Of a stretch of 64,000 nucleotides of DNA, positions 33,827 through 41,678 are shown piece after piece. The position numbers and the translations under genes were made by a program. Every line of letters starts with the position of its first letter. The first letter of the stretch is position 1. Source of the DNA: Acidobacteriaceae bacterium KBS 89 (lineage in GTDB: Bacteria > Acidobacteriota > Terriglobia > Terriglobales > Acidobacteriaceae); NCBI GenBank assembly GCA_000381605.1, contig KB906754.1, positions 186,001 to 250,000 of the forward strand, read 5' to 3'. The notes under the pieces are model-generated. The model made no database searches and was not told the origin of the DNA. It saw nothing but the letters and a program-made list of their open reading frames with translations.

Positions 33827-35316
33827 GCAATCTCCTTCAAGACCCCAGCAGCCACCGCCACGTCATCAAACGGCACAGACCCATCCTTCAATATCTGCAC
33901 CTTCTCGTGCCCTTTTCCAGCTATCAAAACAATATCCCCCGGCCGCGCCGCACGAATCGCAATCTCAATCGCCCCCGCTCGATCCTCCTCAACGATGCAG
34001 GTCGTTCCAGTCTCGCGCACCCCCACCAGCGCCTCTTCAATAATCATCATCGGTTCTTCGCTCCGAGGATTGTCGCTGGTAAGCACCACCAGATCGCTCC
34101 CCTCACCCGCAGCCAGTCCCATGCGCGGACGCTTCGTCTTGTCCCGATCACCACCGCACCCAAAGAGAGTAATCACCCTGCCATCCCGCTGCTTCACCAA
34201 CTCCCGCGCCAGCGAAATTAGATTCCTCAAAGCGTCATCCGTGTGCGCATAGTCCACCAAAACGGTCACATCGCTCGACGAAGGCACTACCTCGAATCGT
34301 CCCGGGACTTGCGCCCCCGCCGCAGCACCCGCGACGACCTGTTTCAAAGTCAACCCACGAGCAAGAGCGGCGCAGGAAGCAGCAAGCAGGTTATATACAT
34401 TAACTCGGCCCGTCAGCGGAGACCGTACAGCACAGTCACCGTGCGGTGTCTTGAAGACGAACCGAGTCTCCCCTGCACATAGCGTTACCTCTTCCGCGCG
34501 ATACTCCCCGCTCGCCGCCGCCATTCCATAAGTCATCATCTGAGAGCACCGAACCTCGCGAATCAGCAGCCTCCCATAGGCATCGTCCCCATTCACCACT
34601 GCGACTCTTGGCGGCGGAGCACCAACTCCCTCAAATAATCTCGCCTTGGCCGCAAAATATTGCTCCATCGTCCCGTGATAATCCAAATGGTCTTGCGTTA
34701 AATTCGTAAACATCGCCACATCCACCGGCAGCGCCCAAACCCGCTCCTGCTCCAACGCATGCGACGACATCTCCATCACAGCCTCGGTCGCACCTACCTT
34801 CACGGCATCAGCAAACACCCGTAGTGTGTCGGATATCTCCGGAGTCGTATGCAGCGAAACGCGAACCTCATCAGCCACATGCGTCTCGATCGTCCCAATC
34901 AACACACACGTCCTCCCGACGCTCCTCAGCATTGCCTCCAACAAAAACGCGGTCGTCGTCTTCCCATTCGTCCCAGTCACCGCACTTAGAGCCAGATTCC
35001 GCTCCGGATACCCCAGTACCGCCGAACTAACCTCAGACAGCGACCGCCGCCCCCGCTCTACCAGGGCCGCCCCCACCGCCGTATGCTCTCGCCGCATCCT
35101 CGCGTACACCTCGCGAGAGTCGGTCACCACCGCCGACGCACCTTGCGCAATCGCGATCTCTATAAATCGGTTCCCGTCCGTCGCTTCGCCGTGCATGGCG
35201 ACAAACACGTCTCCACGCCCCACTCGCCGCGAGTCATACTCAACTCCATTAATCTCAACTGAAGGGCCAGCGCATTCAATTGCGCTTAGTCCCGCACAAA
35301 CCGTGTCCCAATTCAT
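33823..35316 (-). CDS. murE: UDP-MurNAc-L-Ala-D-Glu--meso-diaminopimelate ligase
   Basis: Third Mur ligase. YDSRRVGRGDVFVAMHG, P-loop AVTGTNGKTTTAFLLEAML, FTNLTQDHLDYHGTMEQY and the specificity loop VLTSDNPRSEEP (about 412) are present. The DNPR form is the one associated with meso-diaminopimelate rather than lysine. This points to A1-gamma type peptidoglycan. 497 residues, ATG 35316. Coupled to murF by a four-base overlap. Confidence 0.97.
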   Translation of the reverse strand: MNWDTVCAGLSAIECAGPSVEINGVEYDSRRVGRGDVFVAMHGEATDGNRFIEIAIAQGASAVVTDSREVYARMRREHTAVGAALVERGRRSLSEVSSAVLGYPERNLALSAVTGTNGKTTTAFLLEAMLRSVGRTCVLIGTIETHVADEVRVSLHTTPEISDTLRVFADAVKVGATEAVMEMSSHALEQERVWALPVDVAMFTNLTQDHLDYHGTMEQYFAAKARLFEGVGAPPPRVAVVNGDDAYGRLLIREVRCSQMMTYGMAAASGEYRAEEVTLCAGETRFVFKTPHGDCAVRSPLTGRVNVYNLLAASCAALARGLTLKQVVAGAAAGAQVPGRFEVVPSSSDVTVLVDYAHTDDALRNLISLARELVKQRDGRVITLFGCGGDRDKTKRPRMGLAAGEGSDLVVLTSDNPRSEEPMMIIEEALVGVRETGTTCIVEEDRAGAIEIAIRAARPGDIVLIAGKGHEKVQILKDGSVPFDDVAVAAGVLKEIA

Positions 35317-35364
35317 ATAAGTGTGATGCTAGCTGAGATAGTGCATACCTGACAGCAAGGGCCT

Positions 35365-37698
35365 CTACCGGGTAAACCGCACAACGACCTCAGTCCCTGC
35401 CGGCACCATCATCCCCGCTGCCGGAAACTGCTCGCGTGCCAATCCACTCCCAACCGCCTGCACCCTCAGACCCACCGAATCCGCCCGCTCTACTACACTC
35501 CGCAACCCCGCACCCTCAAACGAAGGCACAGGCACACGCAACCCCGCATTGACCACCACTGCGCCCTTCTCTTTCGGAGTCACCGATGGCTCCGCCTTCG
35601 GCAGCGATAGATCTACAGTTGGATCGGCGACATTCTTCACCGAGGCATCCACCCCACCGTTAGGCAGAGTTCCCGTCACGGCCTTCGGCGGCAGCAAACT
35701 CGCAATATCTTGCGATTTTTCGGCTATCTTCGACGACGCCCCAATAGCCTTGCCATTCTCCCCATTCACCAAAGACTCGGTATTTGATGGTTTTCGCAAG
35801 GGATCGTCAACGGGCAGGTTATTCACATCGTCAAACATTGCATTCAAGTCTGCCATGCTTTCCGATGAGGTATCGTCGACGACCTCCTTCTGCGCGACCA
35901 ACATCTCTTTCTTCGTCTTCAGCGGCTGGTCGTGCGGCACTCCAAGATACTCCAGCACCTGCTGCGCCACATTGGCGAAGACCGGCGCACTCACTGCTCC
36001 TCCATACTTACTCGCTCCTACTGTCGGCGTATCGATCACCACGGTAACCGAGATCGCCGGGCTACTCACCGGAGCAAATCCCGCAAAGCTCGCGACCAGC
36101 TTCGTATGCGAATACGTATGCGTCACAACATCGATCTTCTGTGCAGTCCCTGTCTTCCCGGCTGAGCTATACCCGTTCAGCGCAGCCTCTTTGCCGGTTC
36201 CAGTCACGACAATCCCCTGCATCATCATCCGCATCTTTGCCGAGGTCATCTCCGAGATCACGCGATGCGCCCCATCCGGCAATGTGGCCGGCAACTGGTT
36301 CGAAGGCCTGAACGCTGCGGGCTTCAGCCGCGCGTCCCCCTTCATCTCATCGGTCGACTGCAGCAGCACATGTGGCGGCATATACACTCCACCATTCGCA
36401 ATTGTGCTCACCATCGTTACAAGCTGCACCGGAGTCACACCAATCTCCTGTCCAATCGCCATCGACAGAATGCTGGTCGCACCCCACTTCTTCGGATTAC
36501 GCAGCAGCCCCCGCGTCTCACTCGGCAGTTCGATCCCCGACCGGTCGCCGAAGCCAAACCCCCGCATGTACTCGTAGAACTTCTGGTTCCCCAGCTTCAG
36601 CGCCATCTTCGCCGCGCCCACGTCGCTTGAGTGCTCCAGCGCATACTGCACCGTCACGACGCCAAAGTGATCGCTCTTGTCATCGTGTAACGTACGGCCA
36701 TACATCGTCATCGCCCCCCCCTGGCAGTCCACCAGGTCCGTCGGCTGCACTCCCGCTCCATCCAGCGCCGCAGAGTACGTCACCAGCTTGAACGTCGACC
36801 CCGGTTCGTACACATCGCTCACCGCCAGGTTCTGCAACACACTTGCATCCATATGCTTCTGGTCGTTGGGATTGAATCGCGGCGACACTGCCAGCGCAAG
36901 AATCTGCCCGGTATGCGGGTCCTGCACCACTACCGTCCCGTGCAGTGCCTTCACCTTGTCCACCTGTGCATCCAGCGCCCGCTCCGCCATGTACTGAATG
37001 TTCGCGTCGATCGACAGCACCAGATTCTCGCCCGGCATCGGCTGGCTCTCTTCGCTGCCCAGCACACGCCGCTTGGCATCGACGGCCGTCAGCATGTGCC
37101 CCGGCGCTCCATGCATCTCGTCTTCGAACTTCTGTTCCAGGCCGCCCAACCCCAAGTCGTCCGTTCCCACATATCCCAGCACATGCGCCGCCAAGTCATT
37201 GTTCGGATAAAACCGCTTGAACTCCTTCTGAAAATAGATACCCTTCAAATTAAGCTCACGTACACGCGCCGCCGTAGCCGCGTCGATACGCCGTGCGACC
37301 CACGCAAAGTTTTTGGACGCATTGAACCGTGCCAGCATCTGCTGTCGAGATGTGAAATTGTCGCGCTGGTCGGCGTGGACAATCTCCGCAAGTATCTCCG
37401 CAGCGCTGGCACGATTGTCCCCAAGTTCGGAAGGCACCGCAAAGACACTGTCTGCCTGCACCGTTACCGCAAGCTCACGCAGATTACGGTCATACATCAT
37501 CCCCCGCCGCGGAGCCACCTCAAACGTCCTCTGCTGCTGTAGCGCCGCACGCTTCACGAAATCCGGATGCCGAACAATCTGCAACCACCCCAACCGGGCT
37601 CCGATCACTGCTGTCCACGCGCAAAAAAACAGCGCCACGTACATGAACCGGATTCTCCGTATCGGAGCGGTCAACGTCTGCCGTGGCGCCTTATCCAT
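35365..37698 (-). CDS. ftsI: Septal transpeptidase FtsI (PBP3-type) with C-terminal PASTA domain
   Basis: 777 residues. An N-terminal anchor (about 18-40) precedes the dimerisation domain starting RRGMMYDRNLRELAVTV. Transpeptidase motifs are STFK near 302 (YEPGSTFKLVTYSA), SSD near 356 (LEHSSDVGAAKMAL, where most FtsI have SSN), and KTGTAQ near 514. A disordered acidic region (about 610-715) is followed by one PASTA repeat (VPVPSFEGAGLRSVVERADS...). It cross-links septal peptidoglycan with FtsW. ATG 37698, 38 bases after ftsL. The PASTA domain recalls Spn PBP2x and B. subtilis SpoVD rather than E. coli FtsI. Confidence 0.95.
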   Translation of the reverse strand: MDKAPRQTLTAPIRRIRFMYVALFFCAWTAVIGARLGWLQIVRHPDFVKRAALQQQRTFEVAPRRGMMYDRNLRELAVTVQADSVFAVPSELGDNRASAAEILAEIVHADQRDNFTSRQQMLARFNASKNFAWVARRIDAATAARVRELNLKGIYFQKEFKRFYPNNDLAAHVLGYVGTDDLGLGGLEQKFEDEMHGAPGHMLTAVDAKRRVLGSEESQPMPGENLVLSIDANIQYMAERALDAQVDKVKALHGTVVVQDPHTGQILALAVSPRFNPNDQKHMDASVLQNLAVSDVYEPGSTFKLVTYSAALDGAGVQPTDLVDCQGGAMTMYGRTLHDDKSDHFGVVTVQYALEHSSDVGAAKMALKLGNQKFYEYMRGFGFGDRSGIELPSETRGLLRNPKKWGATSILSMAIGQEIGVTPVQLVTMVSTIANGGVYMPPHVLLQSTDEMKGDARLKPAAFRPSNQLPATLPDGAHRVISEMTSAKMRMMMQGIVVTGTGKEAALNGYSSAGKTGTAQKIDVVTHTYSHTKLVASFAGFAPVSSPAISVTVVIDTPTVGASKYGGAVSAPVFANVAQQVLEYLGVPHDQPLKTKKEMLVAQKEVVDDTSSESMADLNAMFDDVNNLPVDDPLRKPSNTESLVNGENGKAIGASSKIAEKSQDIASLLPPKAVTGTLPNGGVDASVKNVADPTVDLSLPKAEPSVTPKEKGAVVVNAGLRVPVPSFEGAGLRSVVERADSVGLRVQAVGSGLAREQFPAAGMMVPAGTEVVVRFTR

Positions 37699-37736
37699 TT
37701 CATCCCTGCTTCGTAGTTTTAACTGTCTGGACCTTG

Positions 37737-38264
37737 CTACTGCACTGCCTGCATCCCGGGAACATTCGCCTGAGCAAGCACAGCAGCATTCGGGTCTCCG
37801 CCCTCCGGGCGTACTACCTGGCCGGGCTGAGGCTCATACAGCCCAAGTCGCTTGGCGATCCTATCAATCCGGTTCGGGTCCGTAAGCTGCGCTTCGGACA
37901 GCCGAAGCTGCCGGTTCTGTTCCCGCAATTGTTCGACCTGCTGCTTTTGCGCCTCGACATGGTAGCCAATCTCGATCGCCGAAAAGTGCTGCCAGACATA
38001 GACCATCACCAGCAGAAACAGCACGCTCATCACTGCAGTAAACGTGCGCATCTCGCGCCGCCGCTCCGGATCATCCGCCTTCACAATGCGGCTGTTGTCG
38101 ATGTGCTTGGTAAAGAAGACCTCGGGGGTCGGTCCACGCCGCGCGCGCCGTTGCGTCTCGAACAGTTCGCGGTTCCGCGCCGTGAGGGACTCTGCCCGTC
38201 TCTGCGGTTGCACTCGCGAGCCCATCATCTCCATCTGTTGTCCAGCCATCGCTGAAGCTGCCAT
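37737..38264 (-). CDS. ftsL: Divisome protein FtsL
   Basis: 175 residues from ATG 38264, which has GAGGTG upstream; a TTG 22 codons earlier was not used. A long polar cytoplasmic part (1-74) is followed by one membrane helix at about 75-94 (TFTAVMSVLFLLVMVYVWQH). A heptad-type coiled coil (EAQKQQVEQLREQNRQLRLS) and the FtsL/FtsB hallmark LTDPNRIDRIAKRLGL come next. Position between rsmH and ftsI identifies it as FtsL. It bridges FtsQ/FtsB to FtsW/FtsI. The cytoplasmic part is longer than in E. coli (about 35 residues). Confidence 0.88.
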   Translation of the reverse strand: MAASAMAGQQMEMMGSRVQPQRRAESLTARNRELFETQRRARRGPTPEVFFTKHIDNSRIVKADDPERRREMRTFTAVMSVLFLLVMVYVWQHFSAIEIGYHVEAQKQQVEQLREQNRQLRLSEAQLTDPNRIDRIAKRLGLYEPQPGQVVRPEGGDPNAAVLAQANVPGMQAVQ

Positions 38265-38446
38265 CGCACACCTCACTTCCTGTTGCCTGCCCAGAAGTCG
38301 CTCTGGACGAAATCTTGTGCCACTCGCCAAAATACGAACCGGGCCGGGATCGCTATTGGAGGAGGGGACTTGTATTGCAGAGTTGTCTTTCGCCTGAAAG
38401 AAGGTGGGACAACCCCGGCCCGATCACTTGTACTTCAAATCTTGTC

Positions 38447-38495
38447 TAACCACTAACCACTAACCACTAACCACTAACCACTAACCACTAATCAC
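38447..38495. repeat. Heptanucleotide tandem array TAACCAC x7
   Basis: Six perfect copies of TAACCAC plus a seventh with one change (TAATCAC), running from 38447 to 38495. The last copy includes the rsmH stop codon (TCA on the plus strand, 38492-38494). It fills part of the 227-base rsmH-ftsL gap. Read on the transcribed strand it is GTGGTTA repeated. Confidence 0.95.
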
Positions 38496-39385
38496 TGCTT
38501 CTGCGCCGCTCGCATCTTCGCGCTACGCGACCGTGGATTCCGCATCTGCTCTTGCTCAGCCGCCACAATCGGCTTCTTCGTCAAAACCTCAAACTCTTTG
38601 TTCCGGCCCGCCTCACGGAACGCATCCTTCACCAGCCGGTCCTCCAGAGAGTGAAAGCTGATCAACACCAGCCTTCCCCCTGGCTTCAACAGAGACCCCG
38701 CGCTCTTCAGCAGCGATTGAATCTCTCCCAACTCGTTATTCACTCGAATTCGAAGCGCCTGAAAGGTTCGTGTCGCCGGATGAATCTTGTCGCCTTTCAT
38801 TGATGGGGCCGCAGCCGATACGATTTGAGCCAGTTGTGCTGTAGTCGTAATCGGCCGGGCCCTAACAATGGCTCTGGCGATTCTCCGCGACCTCCTTTCC
38901 TCTCCGAATTCGTAAATCAGGTCGGCGAGTTCGTTTTCGTCTTCCTGATTTACCACTTGCTCGGCCGTCTCTCCTGTGCGCGTGTCCTGCCGCATATCCA
39001 GGGGTCCATCCGACCGAAAACTAAATCCTCTGTGCGCCTCATCCAGTTGCAGGCTGCTCACGCCAAAATCAGCAAGCAGACCATCCAGGCTCCCGGGCTC
39101 GATCACACTCGAAGCCTCTGAAAACGCCCTCGGCTCAAACACCACCTCTGGCATCTCGTCACCAAGCTCGGCCTTCACTTCCTCTAGCCGAACCTTGGCA
39201 GCCTCCATCGCCTCCGGATCACGGTCAAAGCCAATCAACTTGCCTTTGCCGCCCAGCCTCTTCGCAATCTCTGAAGAGTGCCCCGCAAGCCCAAGCGTTG
39301 CGTCACAAATCACGCCGCCCGGCCGCACATTCAAATACTCCAGAACTTCCTCTAAAAGAACCGGCACATGTCGCGGCTTATTCAT
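38492..39385 (-). CDS. rsmH: 16S rRNA (cytosine(1402)-N(4))-methyltransferase
   Basis: 297 residues from ATG 39385 (NKPRHVPVLLEEVLEYLNVR); a TTG at 39424 immediately after the mraZ stop would add an unlikely QDGPQGQRRGG tail. SAM site CDATLGLAGHSSEIAKRLGG, DFGVSSLQLDEAHRGFSFRS, DGPLDMR, and the closing LVLISFHSLEDRLVKDAF are family signatures. Methylates C1402 in the ribosomal P site. Canonical second gene of the dcw cluster (mraW). Its stop codon lies within the TAACCAC tandem array. Confidence 0.97.
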   Translation of the reverse strand: MNKPRHVPVLLEEVLEYLNVRPGGVICDATLGLAGHSSEIAKRLGGKGKLIGFDRDPEAMEAAKVRLEEVKAELGDEMPEVVFEPRAFSEASSVIEPGSLDGLLADFGVSSLQLDEAHRGFSFRSDGPLDMRQDTRTGETAEQVVNQEDENELADLIYEFGEERRSRRIARAIVRARPITTTAQLAQIVSAAAPSMKGDKIHPATRTFQALRIRVNNELGEIQSLLKSAGSLLKPGGRLVLISFHSLEDRLVKDAFREAGRNKEFEVLTKKPIVAAEQEQMRNPRSRSAKMRAAQKQ

Positions 39386-39424
39386 CACTCCGCCTCTGCG
39401 CTGCCCCTGGGGGCCATCCTGCAA

Positions 39425-39889
39425 CTACGAACCAACAACCTTGGTCTTATCCGCGAATGCCATCAGATCCGCATCCGTCAGCTCAACTGCACCACTTGCC
39501 TTCTTCATCTCCGCGTCGAACAGCTCCGCATTCACAACCTCCAGCAGAGTCTGAGACCCCAGAACGTTTACCTCTCCGGTCACCTTCGCCAACTCCCGTA
39601 GCTTCTGCGGAATCAGCAACCGGCCCTGCGCGTCCATCTCTGCCATCTGTCCGTAAAAGTTCGTCACGTCCTGAAACTTCTTCCGTACCGGGTCCATCGG
39701 CGACATCTTTGCCAGCGACGTCTCGATCTGCTCCCATTCCTTCAGCGGGTAAACCTGCGCCCGCTTTCCATCCATGCTCGTTATGTAGAACTGGGGCCCG
39801 TACAGCTCATCCACACGGCGCTTGAACTCGGCAGGCAGCTTCAGTCTGCCCTTCTCGTCAACGCGTGTTGGGTGATTTCCCCGAAACAT
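39425..39889 (-). CDS. mraZ: MraZ, AbrB-fold regulator of the dcw cluster
   Basis: 154 residues with two SpoVT/AbrB-like half repeats: NHPTRVDEKGRLKLPAEFKR (about 5-24) and AEMDAQGRLLIPQKLREL (about 80-97). It forms ring-shaped oligomers that bind TGGG-type repeats upstream of its own gene and repress the dcw operon in other bacteria. ATG 39889 gives the standard MFRGNHPT start. The expected box array (TGGGN at 10-base steps) could not be seen; a 16-base palindrome lies just upstream instead. Confidence 0.97.
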   Translation of the reverse strand: MFRGNHPTRVDEKGRLKLPAEFKRRVDELYGPQFYITSMDGKRAQVYPLKEWEQIETSLAKMSPMDPVRKKFQDVTNFYGQMAEMDAQGRLLIPQKLRELAKVTGEVNVLGSQTLLEVVNAELFDAEMKKASGAVELTDADLMAFADKTKVVGS

Positions 39890-40213
39890 GGCAACCTCGA
39901 TACCCGCCCGAACCTACTTAGGTTCAAAACCAGTTCAGCGTCGTAGAATTTTGTTTGTAAGGAGTTCGTTTGGCCCACTAAACTCCAAAATCTTCTACTT
40001 CGCTCCACCAGCATCGCTGAGAGCCCACACCCTGTAAAGGGTTATTTCGCGCCAAACTCTGGAATTCCCATATTGAATTGTGGAAAACTCAGCGCCTTGC
40101 GGAATCTAGGCAGGTACCCACAATATGTAGTGTTGGTGCCCGTGGTTCATACCTGGATAGCCACTTGCACCTTCAGAATCCATCTGCTAAAGCGAAATAA
40201 AAGCGAAAATAGG
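39890..40213. promoter_or_regulatory. mraZ upstream region
   Basis: 324 bases without a gene between mraZ and the DUF2127 gene, and the natural site for the dcw promoter. A clear -35/-10 pair was not identified. Four TGGG tetramers occur on the minus strand but are not evenly spaced. The palindrome at 39910-39925 is the most distinct element. Confidence 0.5.
39910..39925. promoter_or_regulatory. Perfect palindrome GAACCTA-CT-TAGGTTC before mraZ
   Basis: Seven-base arms with a two-base centre, 21 bases upstream of the mraZ start codon. In RNA it would form a small hairpin in the leader; as DNA it looks like a dimer-binding site. No T-run follows on the minus strand, so it is not a terminator. 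Confidence 0.5.
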
Positions 40214-40741
40214 CTACTTCGCTCCCAGAAGCTTCTTCCGGCGCAGCAGCCACACCAGATACCAAAGCACCGCAAGATTAATCAGCAACAGGCTTAATCG
40301 AACCCAATCCGGACGCCGCGCCAGTTCATACAGTTCCCATGGCAAAAAAGAGGCCGTCAGAATCAGCGTCAGGTACTCCGCCCACACCTTCTCCATCAGC
40401 AACCCGACCCCTTCGGTAAGCGCCAGGGCCGAGTACGCAAACGTCGCAACGCTGATCTGCCGCAGCCGATGAGCGTCGATGAGGTCTACCTTGTCCAGCA
40501 GCAGCGAAACGAATCTGCTCTCCGGATCGAACTTGAACTTCAGCGCCAGCCGCATTACTTCATCTTCAAGATCTTTATGCAGCAGGTGGATCGCGCCAAC
40601 GCCAATACAGAAGAAAAATATCGCCTTCGTAAGTTTGAACAGCCCGATCAGCAACAGACCCCTGTCATGCGGACCACGAGCGTGGCCCCCATGTTCCTCT
40701 TCGTTCATTAATTCGTGACTGCTGCTCGATTCGTTTGGCAT
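40214..40741 (-). CDS. DUF2127 family membrane protein
   Basis: 175 residues. After a polar His-containing N-terminus come RGLLLIGLFKLTKAIFFFCI (first membrane segment), the family block FAYSALALTEGVGLLMEKVW and AEYLTLILTASFLPWELYEL, and a final RLSLLLINLAVLWYLVWLL. Together these match DUF2127, small four-helix membrane proteins of unknown function. ATG 40741. It is transcribed toward mraZ but separated from it by the mraZ regulatory region, so it is probably not part of the dcw operon. Confidence 0.85.
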   Translation of the reverse strand: MPNESSSSHELMNEEEHGGHARGPHDRGLLLIGLFKLTKAIFFFCIGVGAIHLLHKDLEDEVMRLALKFKFDPESRFVSLLLDKVDLIDAHRLRQISVATFAYSALALTEGVGLLMEKVWAEYLTLILTASFLPWELYELARRPDWVRLSLLLINLAVLWYLVWLLRRKKLLGAK

Positions 40742-41003
40742 GAGGTCAGACTTTCAGTTGACGGTGACCCGAGGTAATTGTCAACGCCCCGACAGTAGCA
40801 GCACATCTTCACAGCATCAACAATCGCTCTACCGCTTTGTGCCCGCACCACAGCCACCCTCCACCCACCTTCTCAAAAGAAATTTCCTGCGCATCGTATG
40901 AACACGAGCAATCCACTCTCAACAGCGAGACGTAGATGTTTATGAGCGCCCTGAAGGCATTGGGCGAGCTTTCAGAAATCAAGAACTATAAAGGATAACG
41001 ACA

Positions 41004-41558
41004 ATGAAGAAGACTCTCCTCGCCACACTAGCTGTAGCCGCTCTCGCCATAACCTCTCTCAGCGCCCAGGCGCAGAAGGACCCAACCGTCGGCGGCGCCA
41101 CCATGTACCCCACCAAGACCATCGTCGAAAACGCAGCCAACTCGCCGATCAACAAGACCCTCGTTGCGGCCGTAAAGGCAGGCGGCCTGGTCGACACATT
41201 GAACAGCCCCGGCCCATTCACCGTCTTCGCACCCACAGATGACGCCTTCGCCAAGCTCCCAGCCGGCACGGTCGAGACGCTCGTCAAACCGGAGAACAAA
41301 GACACCCTCGACAAAATCCTCACCTACCACGTCGTCGCCGGCAAAGTCAGTGCCAAACAGCTCGAAGGCATGATCAAGAAGGGTGGCGGCAAAGCCTCAC
41401 TCAAGACTGTCCAGGGCGAAGATCTAATCGCCACCGAGGCCGGCGGCAAGATTATGCTGACCGACGCAAAGGGCGGAATGGCCATCATCACCACGGCCGA
41501 TGTCTTCCAGTCGAACGGCGTCATCCACGTCATCGACACTGTCTTGATGCCCAACTAA
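41004..41558 (+). CDS. Secreted fasciclin-domain protein
   Basis: 184 residues. Signal peptide ending near SLSAQAQ, then one FAS1 domain with the H1 motif FTVFAPTDDAFAKLPAGTVE and H2-region YHVVAGKVSAKQL, and the closing NGVIHVIDTVLMP. FAS1 domains mediate adhesion or ligand binding at the cell surface or in the periplasm. AAGGATAACGACA precedes ATG 41004. A strong terminator at 41631 ends it, facing dxs. Confidence 0.92.
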   Translation: MKKTLLATLAVAALAITSLSAQAQKDPTVGGATMYPTKTIVENAANSPINKTLVAAVKAGGLVDTLNSPGPFTVFAPTDDAFAKLPAGTVETLVKPENKDTLDKILTYHVVAGKVSAKQLEGMIKKGGGKASLKTVQGEDLIATEAGGKIMLTDAKGGMAIITTADVFQSNGVIHVIDTVLMPN

Positions 41559-41630
41559 GCACTTCCCTCTCACCAACTCTATCCAACACGAATCTTTACC
41601 AACGCGCTTCTTGGTGAAATCCGCGTCAAT

Positions 41631-41660
41631 AAGAACGGGCCGCATCAGCGGCCCGTTCTT
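41631..41660. terminator. Bidirectional intrinsic terminator between fasciclin gene and dxs
   Basis: Thirteen-bp perfect stem AAGAACGGGCCGC / GCGGCCCGTTCTT with loop ATCA. The flanking A and T bases allow it to serve both converging transcripts. Confidence 0.92.
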
Positions 41661-41678
41661 GATTCTCACTGAGATCGC

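Noticed and set aside
38447..38495. Possible CRISPR array
   Set aside because: Repeat unit is 7 bases with no spacers and no cas gene nearby; it is a simple tandem repeat.
39890..40213. MraZ-binding box array (TGGG repeats at 10-base steps)
   Set aside because: Four TGGG tetramers are present on the minus strand but unevenly spaced and separated by tens of bases, so no array can be claimed.
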